64,000 nucleotides of DNA from Bog-756 sp963737625 (GTDB lineage Bacteria > Actinomycetota > Acidimicrobiia > Acidimicrobiales > RAAP-2), in contig CAVTTK010000005.1 of assembly GCA_963737625.1 (NCBI GenBank), forward strand, positions 310,001 to 374,000, written 5' to 3'. The first letter of the stretch is position 1, and each line of letters starts with the position of its first letter. Position numbers and translations under genes: made by a program. The notes under the pieces are model-generated. The model saw nothing but the letters and a program-made list of their open reading frames with translations, was not told where the DNA came from and ran no database searches. This document shows positions 19,943 through 29,342 of this stretch, in pieces.

Positions 19943-21156
19943 TGGCCCGGCCCCGACGGCTCCCCCGGGGAGGCATACCGGGTGGGCCGGACCGCCATTC
20001 GTCCCGGGTCTATCTCGACCACACGGCCACCACCCCCATGGTGCCCGAGGCCGTCGAGGCCATGCTGCCGTACCTGACCGAGACGTTCGGCAATGCGTCG
20101 GGCGGCCATCTCGAGTCCCGCCTGGCTCGGCGGGCCGTCGACCAGGCCCGTGAGCAGGTGGCCGCCTCCTTCGGGGTGGACTTCGGCGACGTGATCTTCA
20201 CGGGCGGCGGTACCGAGGCCGACAATCTGGCCGTGGTGGCCGGATGGGAGAGTCGTACCGGTGGTGGTCACCCACTGCCCGTCCTGGTCTGTGCCGCCAT
20301 GGAGCACCACGCCGTCCTCACCACCTGCCGCGCCGTGGCACGTCGTACCGGTGCGGAGCTCCGCGAGGTGGCCACCGGAACGAACGGCCTCGTCGATCTC
20401 GACGCCCTGGCCGAGGCATGCACCCCCGAGGTGGGACTGGTATCGGTCATGGCGGTGAACAACGAGATCGGGACCGTGCAGCCCCTCGGGCCGGTGGCCC
20501 GCCTGGTGCGCTCGGCGTCCCCCCAGGCCGTCCTCCACACCGACGCCGTCCAGGCGGTGCCCTGGCTGGACACCGTTCCACTGGTCGGGTGGGCCGACCT
20601 GGTGTCCATCAGCGGCCACAAGTTCGGGGGCCCGAAGGGGGTCGGCGCCCTCCTGTTGGCTCCGGGCGTGGCCATCGGGGCCCACATCCACGGGGGCGGC
20701 CAGGAGCGCGAGCGCCGGAGCGGCACGCACAATGTGGCCGGAATCGTGGCCATGGCCACGGCCCTCGGCGTGACGGAGTCGGTCCGGCCGGCCACGGTGG
20801 CCCGGGTGGCCCGCCTCCGCGACCGGTTGGGGGACGGGATCCTGTCCGCCGTGGCCGGCTCCACCGAGACCGGGGAACGGCCCGACCGGGTGGCCGGCTC
20901 GCTGCACCTCCGATTCGCCGGCGTGGAGGCCGAGGCCCTGGTGGTCGTGCTGGACCAGCTCGGTGTGTCGGTGTCGGCCGGGGCGGCCTGCTCCAGCGGT
21001 GCCGTGGAGACCAGCCACGTGCTCACCTCGATGGGGCTGTCCCCCGAGGAGGCCGCCGGTGGCATCCGGATGTCCCTGGGCCCCACCACGACCGAGGGCG
21101 ACATCGACGCCGCAGTGGCCGTGGTGCCGGGTGCCGTCGCCCAGCTGCGAGACTGA
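19942..21156 (+). CDS. Cysteine desulfurase (NifS/IscS-like)
   Basis: A PLP enzyme of 404 residues that takes sulfur from cysteine as an enzyme-bound persulfide. PLP is bound by Lys227 in SISGHKFGGPKG, and the sulfur-accepting Cys350 sits in SAGAACSSGA. The N-terminal motif reads YLDHTATTPM where most homologues have AATTP. It directly precedes mnmA, which needs persulfide sulfur to make 2-thiouridine in tRNA, with only four bases between them, so it is the likely sulfur donor. About 22 N-terminal residues precede the conserved start and may be a late-start artefact. Confidence 0.9.
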   Translation: MARPRRLPRGGIPGGPDRHSSRVYLDHTATTPMVPEAVEAMLPYLTETFGNASGGHLESRLARRAVDQAREQVAASFGVDFGDVIFTGGGTEADNLAVVAGWESRTGGGHPLPVLVCAAMEHHAVLTTCRAVARRTGAELREVATGTNGLVDLDALAEACTPEVGLVSVMAVNNEIGTVQPLGPVARLVRSASPQAVLHTDAVQAVPWLDTVPLVGWADLVSISGHKFGGPKGVGALLLAPGVAIGAHIHGGGQERERRSGTHNVAGIVAMATALGVTESVRPATVARVARLRDRLGDGILSAVAGSTETGERPDRVAGSLHLRFAGVEAEALVVVLDQLGVSVSAGAACSSGAVETSHVLTSMGLSPEEAAGGIRMSLGPTTTEGDIDAAVAVVPGAVAQLRD

Positions 21157-21160
21157 ATCC

Positions 21161-22234
21161 ATGTACGTGCTGGTGGCCATGTCGGGGGGTGTGGACTCGT
21201 CGGTGGCGGCCGCGCTCTTGGCCGACCGGCTGGGTCGCCACCAGGTAGTGGGGGCCACCCTCAAACTGTGGGGCGGTCCCTCGGACTCGGGTTGCTGCTC
21301 GGTGGCCGACGTGGACGACGCCCGACGGGTCGCCGATCAGCTCGGTCTGGTCCATCACGTCTTCAACTTCGCCGCCACCTTCGAGGAGCGGGTGGTGGAT
21401 CCCTACGTCCGGGGCCATGCCGAGGGCCGCACGCCCAACCCGTGCATCGAGTGCAACCGGCACGTGAAGTTCGACCGTCTCCTGGAACGGGCCACCGACC
21501 TGGGTTTCGACGCGGTGGCCACCGGCCATCACGCCCGCCGGACGGTGACGGCGGACGGACGGTTCCGGCTGTGCCGTGGCGCGGATCGGGACAAGGACCA
21601 GTCCTATGTGCTGGCCATGCTGGGCCAGGACCAGCTGGTCCGGTCACTGTTCCCGGTGGGCGAGATGGACAAGGCCGGAGTGCGGGCCGAGGCGCATCGG
21701 CTGGGCCTGCCCACGGCAGACAAACCTGACAGTCAGGACGTCTGCTTCATCCGTTCCGATGAGGGCCGGTCGGGCTTCCTGGGCCGTCGGGTCGACCTCC
21801 ATCCGGGACGCCTCATCGACCACGCCACCGGCGAAGACCTCGGAGCGGTCGATGCCGTGGAGCTGGTGACCGTGGGTCAGCGGCGGGGCATGGGCCACGG
21901 CGGTGACGGGCGGCGCCGGTTCGTGACGGCGGTGGATGTGCCGGCCCGTCGGGTGACCGTCGGACCTCCCGAGGCGGCCCTGGCCGCCGACGTCTCGCTG
22001 CACACGGTCACCTGGGTCGACGGCGATCCCACCGTCGGAGGGACGACCAGCTCGGCGGTGATCGCCCAGTGCAGTGCCCACGGGGTCCCGGTCGAGGCCG
22101 AGATGTCCCCGACCGAGGGAGGCCTCGAGGTGCGGTTCGCCTCGCCGCAGCGGCGCATCGCCCCCGGGCAGACCGTGGCCCTCTACGACCCGTCGCGCCC
22201 CGACGAGGTGGTCGGCTCGGGCGTCGCCCGGTGA
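21161..22234 (+). CDS. mnmA: tRNA-specific 2-thiouridylase
   Basis: Installs the 2-thio group on U34 of Lys, Glu and Gln tRNAs. The 357-residue protein starts MYVLVAMSGGVDSSVAA with the ATP-pyrophosphatase loop. The two catalytic cysteines are Cys95 (TPNPCIECNRHVKF) and Cys195 (DSQDVCFI). DKDQSYVLAML and VGQRRGMGHG are further family marks. It lies between cysteine desulfurase and ligA, and its stop overlaps the ligA GTG as GTGA. The cysteine desulfurase - mnmA - ligA order is, to my knowledge, recurrent in actinobacteria. Confidence 0.95.
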   Translation: MYVLVAMSGGVDSSVAAALLADRLGRHQVVGATLKLWGGPSDSGCCSVADVDDARRVADQLGLVHHVFNFAATFEERVVDPYVRGHAEGRTPNPCIECNRHVKFDRLLERATDLGFDAVATGHHARRTVTADGRFRLCRGADRDKDQSYVLAMLGQDQLVRSLFPVGEMDKAGVRAEAHRLGLPTADKPDSQDVCFIRSDEGRSGFLGRRVDLHPGRLIDHATGEDLGAVDAVELVTVGQRRGMGHGGDGRRRFVTAVDVPARRVTVGPPEAALAADVSLHTVTWVDGDPTVGGTTSSAVIAQCSAHGVPVEAEMSPTEGGLEVRFASPQRRIAPGQTVALYDPSRPDEVVGSGVAR

Positions 22235-24339
22235 GCGCCGGGCGGTCGTCCTCCCCGGGGGGCGGGAACGACGACCCGGTGGCCCGGGCCGAGGAGCTCC
22301 GGTCCCTGATCTCGTACCACAACGACCGCTACCACGGCCTCGACGCCCCCGAGATCGCCGACGCCGAGTACGACGCCCTGGTGCAGGAGCTGCGGGCCAT
22401 CGAAGCCGACCACCCGGACCTGGCGCTGGCCGAGTCGCCCACCACCACGGTCGGGACCACCCCGTCCCCGCTGTTCGCCGAGGTGGCCCACCGCGTCCCC
22501 ATGATGAGCCTGGACAACGCCTTCAGTCCCGCCGAGCTCGAGGCCTGGGCCGGCCGGCTGGCCAAGCAGATCCCCGAAGACACGGCCTACGTCTGCGAGT
22601 TGAAGATCGATGGTCTGGCCATCTCCCTCACCTACCGCCAGGGCCGCTTTGTCCAGGCCGCCACCCGGGGGGACGGGCGCACGGGGGAGGACGTCACCGC
22701 CAATGTGGCCACCATCGAGGACATCCCCGAGCACCTCGCCACCACCGGGCCCCCGCCCGCCCTCATCGAGGTGCGGGGCGAGGTCTACATGCGCAAGAGC
22801 GCCTTCGAGGAGCTGAACCGGCGCCAGGCCGAAACGGGCGACCGGCTCTTCGTCAACCCGCGGAACTCGGCGGCCGGGTCCCTGCGTCAGAAGGACTCCT
22901 CCATCACCGCCGGTCGGGCCCTCTCCTTCTGGGCCTACCAGGTGGGGGAGTTGCAGCAGGGGCCGGGGTCGGACCCCGACGAGGGATCCTCCCTCCCCGG
23001 GGTGTTGGCCACCACCCACGCCGACACCTTGGCCTGGTTGGACGCAGCCGGATTCCCGGTCAACCCGGAGCGGTCCCTGGTCCACGGCCTCGACGAGGTC
23101 CTCGCCTTCTGCCGGCGGTGGGAGGTGGGTCGCCACGACCTGGACTACGACATCGACGGGGTGGTCGTGAAGGTCGACGACCTCGAGCTGCAACGCCGAC
23201 TGGGCGCGACATCGAGGGCACCGCGGTGGGCCATCGCCTACAAGTTCCCGCCCGAGGAGCGGACCACGACCCTGTTGCGCATCGAGGTCTCCATCGGTCG
23301 GACGGGCAAGGCCACGCCCTTTGCCGTGCTCGACCCGGTGTTCGTCGGGGGTTCCACGGTCTCCCTGGCCACCCTGCACAATGAGGACCAGGTGGTGCTG
23401 AAGGACGTGCGCGCCGGAGACACGGTGGTGGTGCGCAAAGCGGGGGACGTGATCCCCGAGGTGGTGGGTCCGGTCCTGGTGAAGGGCAAGCGACGGAAAG
23501 CGAAATGGACGTTCCCGACGCACTGCCCCAGCTGTGCCGCCCCGCTGGTGCGGCTGCCCGGAGAGAGCGACACCTTCTGCACCAACCTCGACTGTCCCGG
23601 CCAGCGGGTCCAACGTATCGCCCACTTCGCCTCGCGTTCGGCCATGGATATCGAAGGGCTCGGCGAGCAACGGGTCCAGCTCTTGGCAGACCACGGGCTG
23701 CTCAACGACGTGGCCGATCTCTACGCCTTCACGCCCGACACCTTCGCCGGCCTCGAGGGCTTCGCCGAGCTCTCGATCGCCAACCTGCTGCGGGCCATCG
23801 ACGACTCCCGGGCCCGTCCCCTGCACCGGGTCCTGGTCGGGCTGGGCATCCGCCACCTCGGGCAGGTCGGCTCCCTGGCCCTGGCCCGGGCCCTCGGCGA
23901 CATCGATGCCATCCTGGCCGCCGACGAGGAGCGCTTGGCCGCCGTGGACGGGGTCGGGCCGGTGATCGCCGCCAGCGTGGTCGCCTGGCTGGCCTCGGAC
24001 GTCAACCGCCTGGTGGTCGAACGCCTGCGTGGGGCCGGGCTCACCCTCGAGGAGCCCGGCCGGGACGCCGGGGACCAGCCGGAGGTGCCCCAGACGCTCG
24101 AAGGCCGTCCGGTGGTGGTCACCGGAACCCTGGCCGACTTCACCCGGGAGCAGGCCGAGGCGGCCATCCTGGCCCGGGGGGGCACATCACCCGGCACCGT
24201 GTCGAAGAAGACCTTCGCCCTCGTGGTGGGGGAGTCGCCTGGTGCCTCCAAGGTCACCAAGGCCGAACAACTCGGCGTGCGCGTGGTCGACGGCACGCAG
24301 TTCGAGATGCTGCTCGAACGGGGCGAGCCACCGGTCTGA
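22231..24339 (+). CDS. ligA: NAD-dependent DNA ligase
   Basis: Seals nicks during replication and repair using NAD+. The 702-residue protein has the full LigA domain order: the N-terminal Ia domain (YHNDRYHGLDAPEIADAEYD), nucleotidyltransferase with the AMP-accepting Lys125 in CELKIDGLAI, the OB fold, a four-cysteine zinc finger (CPSCAAPL through CTNLDCPG), the helix-hairpin-helix region, and a C-terminal BRCT domain (LEGRPVVVTGTLADFTREQ). The GTG start overlaps the mnmA stop. Length and motifs are normal. Confidence 0.96.
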   Translation: MSAGRSSSPGGGNDDPVARAEELRSLISYHNDRYHGLDAPEIADAEYDALVQELRAIEADHPDLALAESPTTTVGTTPSPLFAEVAHRVPMMSLDNAFSPAELEAWAGRLAKQIPEDTAYVCELKIDGLAISLTYRQGRFVQAATRGDGRTGEDVTANVATIEDIPEHLATTGPPPALIEVRGEVYMRKSAFEELNRRQAETGDRLFVNPRNSAAGSLRQKDSSITAGRALSFWAYQVGELQQGPGSDPDEGSSLPGVLATTHADTLAWLDAAGFPVNPERSLVHGLDEVLAFCRRWEVGRHDLDYDIDGVVVKVDDLELQRRLGATSRAPRWAIAYKFPPEERTTTLLRIEVSIGRTGKATPFAVLDPVFVGGSTVSLATLHNEDQVVLKDVRAGDTVVVRKAGDVIPEVVGPVLVKGKRRKAKWTFPTHCPSCAAPLVRLPGESDTFCTNLDCPGQRVQRIAHFASRSAMDIEGLGEQRVQLLADHGLLNDVADLYAFTPDTFAGLEGFAELSIANLLRAIDDSRARPLHRVLVGLGIRHLGQVGSLALARALGDIDAILAADEERLAAVDGVGPVIAASVVAWLASDVNRLVVERLRGAGLTLEEPGRDAGDQPEVPQTLEGRPVVVTGTLADFTREQAEAAILARGGTSPGTVSKKTFALVVGESPGASKVTKAEQLGVRVVDGTQFEMLLERGEPPV

Positions 24340-24865
24340 TCGGATCCCTCGATCGTGGGCCATCCCGACGACGTCCGCTCGTCATGCTGGCCGGGACGCC
24401 GCCGTGGGCCATCCGGCTGGATTGCCCTACGGCAGCACCCGGCTGCGGGAGCGGTGGAGTCGTCCATCGACGTGCGGGCCGCCATGGGGGTGCTGTGGAT
24501 CGGAGGGCCGATGCTGCCCCACAGCCAACCGGCCCATCGACGACCCCGCCGGGTGGAGCGCGCGGGACCGGAGCGGACGACTGACCCGTTCCCCCCGTGG
24601 CTTCATAATTGGCTGCCAGCGGCCGGGCCTCATCATTGCCAGCCAGCGGCCGGGCCTCATCATTGCCAGCCAGCGGCCGGCCCTCATAATTTCCAGCCAG
24701 CGGCCGGTCCTCCCTGGGACACCCCGATGCGCCGTCGGCCACCGGCCGGCCCGGCGCACCCGCGGGCGATGCCTCCTTCGACCTCGGTCCTTCGGCCCGT
24801 GGCCCCGGATCCCGTCGACCCTCCACCGTTTTCCCGCCCAGGCTCGGTAGCCTGTCCGGAGAATC
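24340..24865. other. Long intergenic region between ligA and the PASTA kinase gene
   Basis: A 526-base stretch in which I see no convincing gene. All three frames crossing it are low-complexity or antisense to flanking genes. It holds the 27-bp tandem repeat listed separately and presumably the promoter of the kinase gene. Confidence 0.5.
24599..24713. repeat. 27-bp tandem repeat, about four copies plus a partial one
   Basis: Units start near 24611, 24638, 24665 and 24692, with a partial copy at 24599-24610. The common core is CCAGCGGCCGG followed by CCTCAT and an A/T-rich CATT or AATT. Units 1-3 are nearly identical and the outer ones diverge. There are no spacers, so this is not CRISPR. 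The 27-base period gives repetitive nine-residue reading on any frame, but no frame here looks like a real gene. Confidence 0.8.
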
Positions 24866-26863
24866 ATGCCGAGTATCACCGACTCCATCGGGCGTGTCCT
24901 CGGCGACCGCTACCGACTGGTCACCGCCCTGGGGACAGGTGCGTCCGCGCACGTGTACCTGGCCGACGACGTCTCGCTCCACCGCCGGGTGGCCATCAAG
25001 GTCCTCCACCCCGCACTGGCCGGTGACGCCAACTTCTTGAAGCGCTTCCGGGCCGAGGCCCGGGCCGTGGCCGCCCTCAACCATCCCAACATCCTCCAGG
25101 TCTACGACTGGGGCGAGGAGAACGACGAGCCCTACCTGGTGCTCGAGTACCTGGCCGGCGGGAGTCTCCGCCAGGTCTACGACACCGGGGCCCTGCTCAC
25201 GCCGGAGCAGGCGGTGGCCATCGGACTCGAGGCGGCGGCGGGCCTCGACTACGCCCACCGCCGCGGGCTGATCCACCGGGACATCAAGCCCGCCAATCTG
25301 CTCTTCGACGCCGACCGCCGACTCCGGATCGCCGACTTCGGGCTGGCCCGGGCCCTGGCCGAGGCGGCATGGACCGAGCCGGACGGCGCCATCCTGGGCA
25401 CGGCCCGCTACGCCGCCCCCGAGCAGGTCGAGGGGTGGGTGCTCGACGGCAAGGCCGACGTCTACGCCCTGGCCCTCGTGCTGTACGAGGGGGTCACCGG
25501 TGAGACCCCCTTCATCGGTGACACCACCATCGCCACCCTGATGGCCCGGGTGGGGGCCCTGCTGCCCGAGCACGACGCCTTGGGCCCGCTCAACGACGTC
25601 CTGGTGTGGGCGGCGGCCCCCGAGCCGTCGGAGCGCCTCGACGCCGCCCAGTTCGGCCTCCGCCTGGAGGAACTGGTGGCCGCGCTGCCCGAGCCCCGGC
25701 CCATCCCCCTCGTCGATGCCGTACCGTCCGGGGAGGTCGACGACCTGGACAAGGTGATGGTCCGTCCCGTCCGGCGGGCGCGGCCCGACGGCGTGATCCC
25801 GGACGCCACCGAGCTGGGGGTGCCTGGCGTGGTCGGCGTCACCGCGGCAACCGGGGCGGCTCCGTCCCTCAAGAAGCAGAAGAAGCAGCTGAAGCGGTCG
25901 ACGGGTGGCCGTCCCAGCGCCTCGACCGGCGGCATCCGTCCCCGGCGGCGGCGGTGGCCCTGGGTGGCGGCCATCGGAGTGGCCGTGGCCGCGCTCCTGG
26001 CCGGCAGCGTCCTGCTGGCCATCCAGGCCAAACTGTTCACGCCCAGCCACCCCGTGCCGTCGCTGGTGGGCAAGACCGTGCCTCAGGCCCGCCTGGCGGT
26101 CCAGGCCGACAAGTTCTCCGTCCGCACCACCGGTCACGCCTCCAGCATCACGGTCGGATCGGGCCTCATCCTCTCCCAGCAGCCCACCCCGCGCTCGGGG
26201 GGCCATGTGGCCACGGCCAAGCAGGGGTCGACCATCGGCGTGGTCGTGTCCACCGGACCTCCGCCGGTGGCCATCCCCGCCCTGTCCTCGTTCACCTCCT
26301 GCGCCGACGCCGTGGCCGCGCTGAAGGCCGTCCACCTGGTCGGCGTGTGCCCGGCCGCGGCCCAGCAGTACAGCTCGACCGTGGTGGCCGGAGCCGTGCT
26401 CGGCAGTACCCCGACGGGATCCGCCCCCTACGGATCGACGGTGACCATCTCCACCTCGAAGGGCCACGCCCCGGTGGCCATCCCCACCGTCACCGGCTCG
26501 ACCTCCTCGTACACGACCGCCGCCGCCGCCCTGACCGCCGCCGGCTTCGTGCCCAGCCAGAACAACGAGTACAGCTCGACGGTGCCCACCGGACAGGTCA
26601 TCGGCACCAGCCCCGACCCGTCGACCGGCCCCCAGCCCTTCGGCTCCAAGGTCAGCGTGAACATCTCCCTCGGACCCCAACCGGTGATCATCCCCAATGT
26701 CGACGGCCAGTCGGTGAGCGCGGCCACCAGTGCCCTCAGCGCCCTGGGACTCAAGGTGTCCGGCCCCTACGGCCCACCCGGGGCGACCACGGTGCTGTCC
26801 ACCGACCCGGCGTCGGGGACCTCGGTGCAGCCCGGCACCACGGTCAACATCTACACCCTGTGA
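24866..26863 (+). CDS. Membrane Ser/Thr protein kinase with PASTA repeats (PknB-like)
   Basis: A 665-residue eukaryote-like kinase. The cytoplasmic domain (about residues 17-280) has the glycine loop GTGASAHVYLA, ATP-binding Lys45 (VAIKVL), catalytic HRDIKPANLL near residue 137, DFGLA near 156 and the activation-segment end APEQ. A basic linker leads to one transmembrane helix near residues 364-388 (WVAAIGVAVAALLAGSVLLA). Outside are about four PASTA repeats (VPSLVGKT, IPALSSF, IPTVTGS, IPNVDGQ), which in PknB bind peptidoglycan fragments. It likely links cell-wall state to growth. The usual division partners (pbpA, rodA, pstP) are not beside it; the stop overlaps the next gene as GTGA. Confidence 0.92.
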   Translation: MPSITDSIGRVLGDRYRLVTALGTGASAHVYLADDVSLHRRVAIKVLHPALAGDANFLKRFRAEARAVAALNHPNILQVYDWGEENDEPYLVLEYLAGGSLRQVYDTGALLTPEQAVAIGLEAAAGLDYAHRRGLIHRDIKPANLLFDADRRLRIADFGLARALAEAAWTEPDGAILGTARYAAPEQVEGWVLDGKADVYALALVLYEGVTGETPFIGDTTIATLMARVGALLPEHDALGPLNDVLVWAAAPEPSERLDAAQFGLRLEELVAALPEPRPIPLVDAVPSGEVDDLDKVMVRPVRRARPDGVIPDATELGVPGVVGVTAATGAAPSLKKQKKQLKRSTGGRPSASTGGIRPRRRRWPWVAAIGVAVAALLAGSVLLAIQAKLFTPSHPVPSLVGKTVPQARLAVQADKFSVRTTGHASSITVGSGLILSQQPTPRSGGHVATAKQGSTIGVVVSTGPPPVAIPALSSFTSCADAVAALKAVHLVGVCPAAAQQYSSTVVAGAVLGSTPTGSAPYGSTVTISTSKGHAPVAIPTVTGSTSSYTTAAAALTAAGFVPSQNNEYSSTVPTGQVIGTSPDPSTGPQPFGSKVSVNISLGPQPVIIPNVDGQSVSAATSALSALGLKVSGPYGPPGATTVLSTDPASGTSVQPGTTVNIYTL

Positions 26864-27171
26864 GCCCGACCGCTCCGGACTGCGAACTGTGCGAGGCGGC
26901 CCGGATCACCGAGTGGTTCCACGAGGACGACATCTGCTGGGTGGCGGCCTGCGAGGTGTGCGACGTGCCCATGGTGGTGTGGAAGCAGCACGGGAACGAG
27001 CCCCCCGAGGCCGAGGTCGAGCACATGCTCGGCCAGTTGGGGCGGGTGGCCGACGAGCGCTTGGGGGCCGGCGTGTGGTCCTTCGACCGGGTCATGCGCC
27101 AGATCCCGGACCACTTCCACGCCCACGCCCGTGACCCGGACTGGTGGTTCCGCCGGTTCGGGCGCCGGTGA
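26860..27171 (+). CDS. Small HIT-like protein with two CxxC pairs
   Basis: A 103-residue protein with an N-terminal CELC, a second CEVC pair near residue 37, and a C-terminal HFHAHAR resembling the histidine triad HxHxH. The middle (VPMVVWKQHG) aligns in pattern with the HIT strand ending in KRH. The four cysteines could bind zinc. HIT proteins hydrolyse or transfer nucleotides, but this short version may not be catalytic. Its GTG start overlaps the kinase stop, so it is probably co-translated with the kinase. Family assignment rests on pattern only. Confidence 0.65.
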   Translation: MSPTAPDCELCEAARITEWFHEDDICWVAACEVCDVPMVVWKQHGNEPPEAEVEHMLGQLGRVADERLGAGVWSFDRVMRQIPDHFHAHARDPDWWFRRFGRR

Positions 27172-27231
27172 CCGAGTCGTGGGCCGCATGGCCGACGTGG
27201 CCGACCGGGTCGCCGGGGTGAGCCCCACCCC

Positions 27232-28361
27232 GTGATCAAGTACCTGGGTTCGAAACGTCGGCTGATCCCCGCCCTCACCGAGCTGGCCCGGGCGTCGGGG
27301 GCCCGGACCGGCCTCGACCTGTTCTGCGGGACCACCCGGGTGGCCCAGGCGTGGAAGGGCCTGGGCCTGGAGATCACGGCGGTGGACAGCGCCCGGGTGG
27401 CCCATGTGCTGGCCCGGTGCTACGTGGCCACCGACCCCGGCGCCCGCCCCGGGATGGCCGAGGACTGGCCGAAGCGGTGGAACGCCTCAACCGGGTGGAA
27501 GGGCGCCCGGGCTACGTGACGTCCACGTTCTGCGTGGCGTCGCGGTACTTCCGCCCGGAGAACGGGGCCCGCATCGACGCCGTCCGGGACACCATCGAGT
27601 CCGAGTACGCCGGCACGCACCTGTGGCCGGTGCTGGTGACCAGCCTGCTCGAGGCGGCCGACCGGGTCGACTCCACCACCGGCCTCCAGATGGCCTACCT
27701 GAAGCAGTGGGCGGCCCGGTCCTACCGGCCCCTGGCCCTGCGGGTCCCCGAACTGCTGGCCGGGCCGGGCCGGGCCGTGCAGGGGGACGCCCTGTCCCTG
27801 GTGGGGTCGGCGGAGCTCGGGGAGGTCGACCTGGCCTATCTCGATCCGCCCTACAACCAGCACCGCTACGACTCGAACTACCACGTGTGGGAGACCATCG
27901 TGGCCTGGGACGAACCCTCCTTCTACGGCGTGGCCTGCAAGCGCGACGACCTCCGGGACCCGGAACGACGGAGTGCGTTCAACGGTCGTCGGACCATGCC
28001 CGGAGCGCTGGAGCGGGTGGTGGAGGAGGTCCGGGCCGACGTGGTGGTCCTCTCCTACAACAACGAGTCGTGGCTGAGCTTCGACGAGCTCCACTCGCTC
28101 TGTGCCGGGCGGGGCCACGTGGCGGTGCTGGCCTTCGACTCGGCCCGGTACGTGGGGGCGAGGATCGGCATCCACAACCCGGCCGGCCGGAAGGTGGGCA
28201 CCGTCTCCCATCTGCGCAACACCGAGTACATGCTGGTGGCCGGCGACAAGGGCCGGGTGCGCCGCATGGTCGGCGCCGTGACCGAGGCGGGCCTCGGCCA
28301 CCTGGTCGACCGCCCGGTCCCCGTGATCACCCCGTCGGGGGAGCATTCCCTGCCGGTTTGA
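27232..28361 (+). CDS. D12-class N6-adenine DNA methyltransferase, one frameshift
   Basis: Methylates adenine in a specific DNA sequence. The N-terminus IKYLGSKRRLIPAL and LDLFCGTTRVAQ form the SAM-binding motif I region, and YLDPPYNQHRYDSNYHVWETI holds the catalytic DPPY. Between them the frame shifts near 27466: one C seems missing after the codons for AED, and LAEAVERLNRVEGRPGY continues in the next frame. Reconstructed length is about 376 residues. The start is a GTG at 27232. No restriction endonuclease is adjacent, so it looks like an orphan methylase, with regulatory or phage-defence roles possible. Confidence 0.8.
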
Positions 28362-28460
28362 CCGGGTGGCGGGGCCCCTGCCAACGTGTTCCGACGCCGG
28401 CCGGAGGCCACTCCCGGCGCCCGGCCACGAGCAGCGCAGCACCGGAGGGGGACCGACCGC

Positions 28461-29339
28461 ATGGGAGCACTCGACGGACGCATGGCCATCATCACCGGGG
28501 CCGGGCGCGGCATCGGACGGGAGCACGCCCTGCTCTTCGCCTCCGAGGGGGCCAAGGTGGTGGTCAACGATCTGGGCGGCGCGGTGGACGGCTCGGGGGA
28601 CGACCGGTCGCCGGCCCAGCAGGTGGTGGACGAGATCACCGCCGCCGGGGGCCAGGCGGTGGCCAACGCCGACGACGTGTGCGACTGGGAGGGCGGCAAG
28701 CGGCTGATCGAGACCGCCATCGAGGCCTTCGGCGACCTCCACGTCCTGGTCAACAACGCCGGCATCCTGCGGGACCGGGTCCTCGTCAACATGTCCGAGG
28801 CGGACTGGGACTCGGTGATCCACGTCCACCTGAAGGGCCACTTCGTGCCCACCCGGCACGCCGCCGCCTACTGGCGGGAGCAGACCAAGGCGGGCAAGGA
28901 GGTCAAGGCGTCGGTGGTCAACACCTCGTCGACCTCGGGGCTGCTGGGCAACCCGGGCCAGTCCAACTACGGGGCGGCCAAGGCCGGCATCGCCGCCTTC
29001 ACCGTCATCTCCGCCGAGGAGCTGGTCCGCTACGGCGTCCGGGTCAACGCCATCGCCCCGGCCGCCCGCACCCGGATGACCGAGCAGACCCCCGGGCTGT
29101 CCGACATCGTCCGGGCCCCGGCCGACGCCGCCGTGTTCGACAGCTGGGACCCGGCCAACGTCTCGCCCCTGGTGGCCTACCTGGCCACCGAGTCCTGTCC
29201 GGCCACCGGCAGGGTCTTCTTCGTCCAGGGTGGTCAGGTCCGCCTCTTCCAGCCCTGGACCATGACCGAGTCCATCGACCAGGACGACCGCTGGACGGTG
29301 GCCGAGCTGCAGGCGGAGATGCACCGGCTCGGAGGCTGA
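28461..29339 (+). CDS. MFE-2-type short-chain dehydrogenase (3-hydroxyacyl-CoA dehydrogenase-like)
   Basis: A 292-residue SDR with TGAGRGIGREHALLFASEG, the VVNDLGG motif typical of the dehydrogenase unit of peroxisomal-type multifunctional enzyme 2, NNAGILRDR, and active-site YGAAKAGIAAF. This subgroup oxidises 3-hydroxyacyl-CoA or steroid-like substrates in beta-oxidation. The ATG is preceded by GGAGGGGG. The next genes are an MFS pump and, on the other strand, a stand-alone SCP2 domain. SCP2 is also the C-terminal unit of MFE-2 in eukaryotes, so the pairing hints at lipid or sterol metabolism. Confidence 0.8.
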   Translation: MGALDGRMAIITGAGRGIGREHALLFASEGAKVVVNDLGGAVDGSGDDRSPAQQVVDEITAAGGQAVANADDVCDWEGGKRLIETAIEAFGDLHVLVNNAGILRDRVLVNMSEADWDSVIHVHLKGHFVPTRHAAAYWREQTKAGKEVKASVVNTSSTSGLLGNPGQSNYGAAKAGIAAFTVISAEELVRYGVRVNAIAPAARTRMTEQTPGLSDIVRAPADAAVFDSWDPANVSPLVAYLATESCPATGRVFFVQGGQVRLFQPWTMTESIDQDDRWTVAELQAEMHRLGG

Positions 29340-29342
29340 GGC

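Noticed and set aside
24599..24713. Tandem repeat considered as a CRISPR array
   Set aside because: Units abut directly without unique spacers, and no cas genes are present.
24427..24888. Minus-strand 153-codon frame with nine-residue repeats
   Set aside because: The repeats only reflect the 27-bp DNA repeat; the start overlaps the kinase start, and no homology pattern is visible.
27244..27253. GGTTCGA sequence considered as a tRNA T-arm
   Set aside because: It lies inside the methylase coding sequence, with no cloverleaf around it.
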